From Hevea brasiliensis (lineage: Eukaryota; Streptophyta; Magnoliopsida; Malpighiales; Euphorbiaceae), in the NCBI RefSeq assembly GCF_030052815.1, contig NC_079507.1, positions 57,911,119 to 57,975,118 of the forward strand: 64,000 nucleotides of DNA, written 5' to 3'. The position numbers and the translations under genes were made by a program. The notes beneath the pieces were generated by a model. It was not told where the DNA came from. It was given only the letters and a program-made list of their open reading frames with translations, and did no database searches. Position 1 is the stretch's first letter, and each line of letters opens with the position of its first letter. Shown piece by piece: positions 60,634 to 64,000 of the stretch.

Positions 60634-61174
60634 AGGGCTGAGCAGAATTCGGTTCAAACTGAAAAATCGAATCGAATCGAGTCAATTCGGTTCAATTGGT
60701 TCGGTTTTAAAATTCAATCGATTCGGTTTTATATTATAAAAATTTCGATAATTTCAGTTCGGTTTGGTTTTGAAGAGAAAAAAATCGGTTAAACCCAACT
60801 TAATTTATATATTTAAATCGAACCAAATCGAACTGAATCAATTTTTGAATTGATTTATTTTTAAGGGAAATTTAAGAATTATATTTAATTTTATATATAT
60901 ATTAATTGTTTAATTTCATTGATTAATGCTTATTAGGTTCAAACTAAAGTCAAAATTAGACCAAATAACTTGAAAATCAAGTCTAAATTAAAAAATCAAT
61001 CAAAAATCAAAGCCTATCGATTTAAATTGAATCGAACCGAAATAGAGCGGTTCGATTTGATTCGATTTTTCACCCATTTCAATTCGGTTCGGTTTCTAAA
61101 ATTTAAAATTTGACTTTTATAATTTAATTCAGTTTGGTTTGATTCGGTTCGGTTCGAACTGAATGCTCACCCCT
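60634..61174. mobile_element. 541-bp MITE with GGGTGAGCA-type terminal inverted repeats
   Basis: The left end AGGGCTGAGCAGAATTCGG and the complement of the right end AGGGGTGAGCATTCAGTTCG are imperfect inverted repeats. The flanks are ATTTACACTT (60624-60633) and ATTTATACTT (61175-61184), a 10-bp near-perfect duplication. The interior is full of CGGTTCGGTT-type words on both strands and has no ORF. It is a non-autonomous DNA transposon, hAT- or Mutator-like; the duplication length leaves this open. Confidence 0.8.
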
Positions 61175-61184
61175 ATTTATACTT

Positions 61185-64000
61185 GCAAGAGTAGTTAAAA
61201 TTGATTATTAGACAAAATTGATTAAAATTGATTATTGAGTTAAGTGAAATCAATATTCCTAGCCATTTTTATTTGAATTTATACACAAAATTTTCATTGC
61301 TTTTATTAGTTAATTTCATCCTTAGTTCAATTTTAATTTCTTAAATTTAATCTATTTCGATCGTCTAGATATTAATAAAATTAACATAAATTTTAGTAAT
61401 TAACAATATTTTACTCACTATTTATTACTTATACGAATCCATACAATTGCATATAAGTATGAATTTAATTAATTACATTAATTTAATAATATTTTTTTTT
61501 ATTGTAGACTTGGTTCAAGACACAATAAATATGATATTATTTATCTATTAAATACATAGAACCTATATGTTTATATATTGATTGAGTTTATGATGGACCG
61601 AATCTAGACAAGAATTTTCCTTCGATAATCATGCTGAATAATTGAAAGATAAGTTATTAATTGATTTGAATTTAACAACATTAATTAGGAGTTTAATTAC
61701 TCACATTAAAATTAAAAAAATTATAAATGACAAATAACTCTCCTGTAATGCAACTCTAGAAAGTGAGGTTTGATCAAATATAACAACTAGAATTCTTATA
61801 TGTATTAAAGAGGGTATATTACTTGCCAATTATTTATCTTTTGAATTATGTATACATATTTTTAATTATATATAAAAAAAAACCCCCTTCTAGACAGGAT
61901 ATGAAGCTATAATCATATGAGCTCGTTTCTTATTAATTAATTTTCAATTTCATTAAGAACAATTTAAAGTTACTTAAAATAATCTTGATAAGATCATTAA
62001 AAAAATTGTATTCACGCATATAAATTGATTTGAAAATATCTTGATAATAATTTTTTTTTTTTTAAAAAGGGTAAAGTCAGAATTCTTCATAAATCTAAAA
62101 TATTAAAACAAAAAAAAAAGTGGTCCAACTATAAATTAAAATAGCTTATCTATTTCAATTATAGATTTTCAATGTTCATCCTTGAAATTAAAAAGTTATA
62201 TATAATTAATTAATTGTGTACTATAAATATATAATATAGACTGATACATATAACGTTACGTCAGCTGTGACGATTTTCACAAGAAAATAATAATAATAAT
62301 AATTGAAGGTACCATTTTTCCGTGACATTTGATGATGTAGGTATAGCGATCGAATAGCAAACTTAAAGCACAATAATTAAAGAATGTTGAAAGTAAATTG
62401 CATTATTCTATTGCAAGACATAAATTTTGTCCACGTTAAAGCACATGCAGCAGAGAGAGCAACTTGAATATCAATACTATCATGTGAAGGAATAAGACAG
62501 GTTACGTATCTATATTTGGAATGCTTCCAGTGAGGAACTAGCGTGGACGTATTGCCCTATATATATGATTATCAATCTAAATAAAGGAGGCCAATCTTGA
62601 GTATTAAAACAAACCCAGAAACGTTTAATTAGGTCTGAAGATCAGGCAAAGGTTGCATGTGATTGAGATGCACATACAGCATGTTATTTATTACTGGGCA
62701 AGTCCTGTATATTAATTATTATAAAATCTTACTTTGCAACCGCTGCATGCTGTGGCTAGATGATTGCAGAGAAACAGCTGGGTTTTGCAATGTACACAGT
62801 GACAGAAGTGTTCAAAGATGGGGAGCAAGATTAGATTTGCAGAAAGTTGTTTTCACGTTGAAGCACATGGAAAACGTAACACACTCCAATTGCCTAGAGA
62901 GAGACTGTCTACAGATATTAGGTGAGGTTTAGGCTAACCGATAGGTTTAGGGTGGGTTGGAGCCAGGCTACTGGTGTAGCTCTCCCGTTCTATGACAGAA
63001 AATAGTCCCTGCTCCAGGGTGGGAGCAGGTAGGTCGTGCGTCAATGGGCAGGACTTAGGACCACCTTAATTAATTACTTGATTATTAGCTACCTTAAATG
63101 AGAGTTTAATTAAGAATTTTTAATGAAAAATCACTGTCCTCTGCATTGGTTGGGATCAAAGAGTCCTAATTTCTACTTTTCATGTTGCTTATCTAAAAAT
63201 AAAACTACTAATTTTCAATTTCATGTTGTGCCAGTGCCACATGCACATCTCCCCTTAATTACTCGCACTACAAGCTAAGATGTAGATTTTTTTTTAACAA
63301 GCGGGGAAAATTTAAAAATAATAATAATAATAAATCCAGTGGCCAGTCCAAGCCCACGGCTCTAGGAAACTTGAGCTCCTCGAGTTCCAACTCTTTTGAG
63401 CATTTTTGTGGTAGGTTTGAAAAACGATGCCGCTTCCATAGTAAATATAAATATTGTTCTCATCCAATGTAATAAACATTGTTGTCCTCATTGCATCGGC
63501 ATTTAGACATAGTTATGGCTAGTAAAAATCAAATAAAATTACTCAGGACTGGTCGAGTGATTTCATATGTAGTTTTTTTTTTTTTTTTTTTTTAATTAAG
63601 GGAGCTTTCCCCATCCTATTTCTAAGCAGATTCAAATGTTAATTCTGGATGATTACTGCATATAGACTTCAAAATCAAACTTCTAGTTACTTGCCTTGCA
63701 AAGGCAGACAAGAGACAAGTTCTAATCTCAGAAACTAGCTTGCCCTATAATTCCAGACAGTGGTCCCTTTATATTCCTTTAGTCTATATACTGCCAAAAG
63801 CAACAAAAAAATCCATTTCATATTATATGCCAAGAAAGCAACCATATGTGTCGACATTTATCTCTTCTTTTTTAATGCAACTTGGAAGAAACTCCTAAGG
63901 AACTATTACATATACTTTTGTTTTCTTATCATGGAAAATATTGATCGTAGGACTTGTATAAATTAAATAAAATATCTCTCTCTCTTTTTCTTTTTTTTTT
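61185..64000. other. gene-free right end of the window
   Basis: AT-rich DNA with AAT trinucleotide runs (about 62287-62304 and 63317-63335) and poly-T (about 63573-63594). Open frames of 60-90 codons (62663-62932, 63760-63966) show no recognisable domain or coding pattern. No tRNA or other RNA gene seen. Confidence 0.5.

Noticed and set aside
62663..62932. Open frame of 89 codons at the right end
   Set aside because: The Cys-rich look is not arranged in a known motif, there is no homologous context, and the flanks are noncoding.

Overview
This window is nuclear DNA of a flowering plant, almost certainly a eudicot. It holds three-exon SABATH methyltransferase genes with GT-AG introns, and most of its length is LTR retrotransposons primed by initiator tRNA-Met. 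A woody species such as a member of the Euphorbiaceae fits the style of the repeats, but that is a guess. Only two loci look like host genes. Both are carboxyl methyltransferases of the SABATH family, on the + strand and about 30 kb apart.

Layout. (1) 1-15857: an old Ty1/copia element (A) runs in from the left. It is split at 3110/14101 by a complete Ty3/gypsy element (B, 3111-14100, minus strand, 5-bp target duplication CGTCC). (2) 17788-27430: SABATH gene 1. Its exons still form an open, spliceable reading frame, but intron 1 carries a 6033-bp LTR-like unit (C, duplication TTATC) and exon 2 carries a 1102-bp copia deletion derivative (D, duplication AATAG). (3) 29837-40204: a second full-length Ty3/gypsy element (E, duplication TAAAC). 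(4) 43475-55014: a full-length SIRE-like Ty1/copia element (F, duplication GATAA) with an extra gene between pol and the 3' LTR. (5) 56729-59067: SABATH gene 2, apparently intact (371 codons plus stop). (6) 60634-61174: a small terminal-inverted-repeat element in an otherwise AT-rich, gene-free right end.

The retroelements are all decayed by in-frame stops, frameshifts and lost catalytic residues. Many stops sit where a conserved Trp, Gln or Arg codon is expected, as C-to-T decay of methylated DNA would produce. Three features stand out: unit C, a single TG...CA unit without duplicated LTRs that carries an antisense gene with its own TATA box; a 75-bp intron-like insert in the integrase of element B; and the accessory gene of element F.

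The two SABATH genes are probably tandem paralogues making small-molecule methyl esters. Gene 1 appears to have been knocked out by transposons, leaving gene 2 as the likely working copy.
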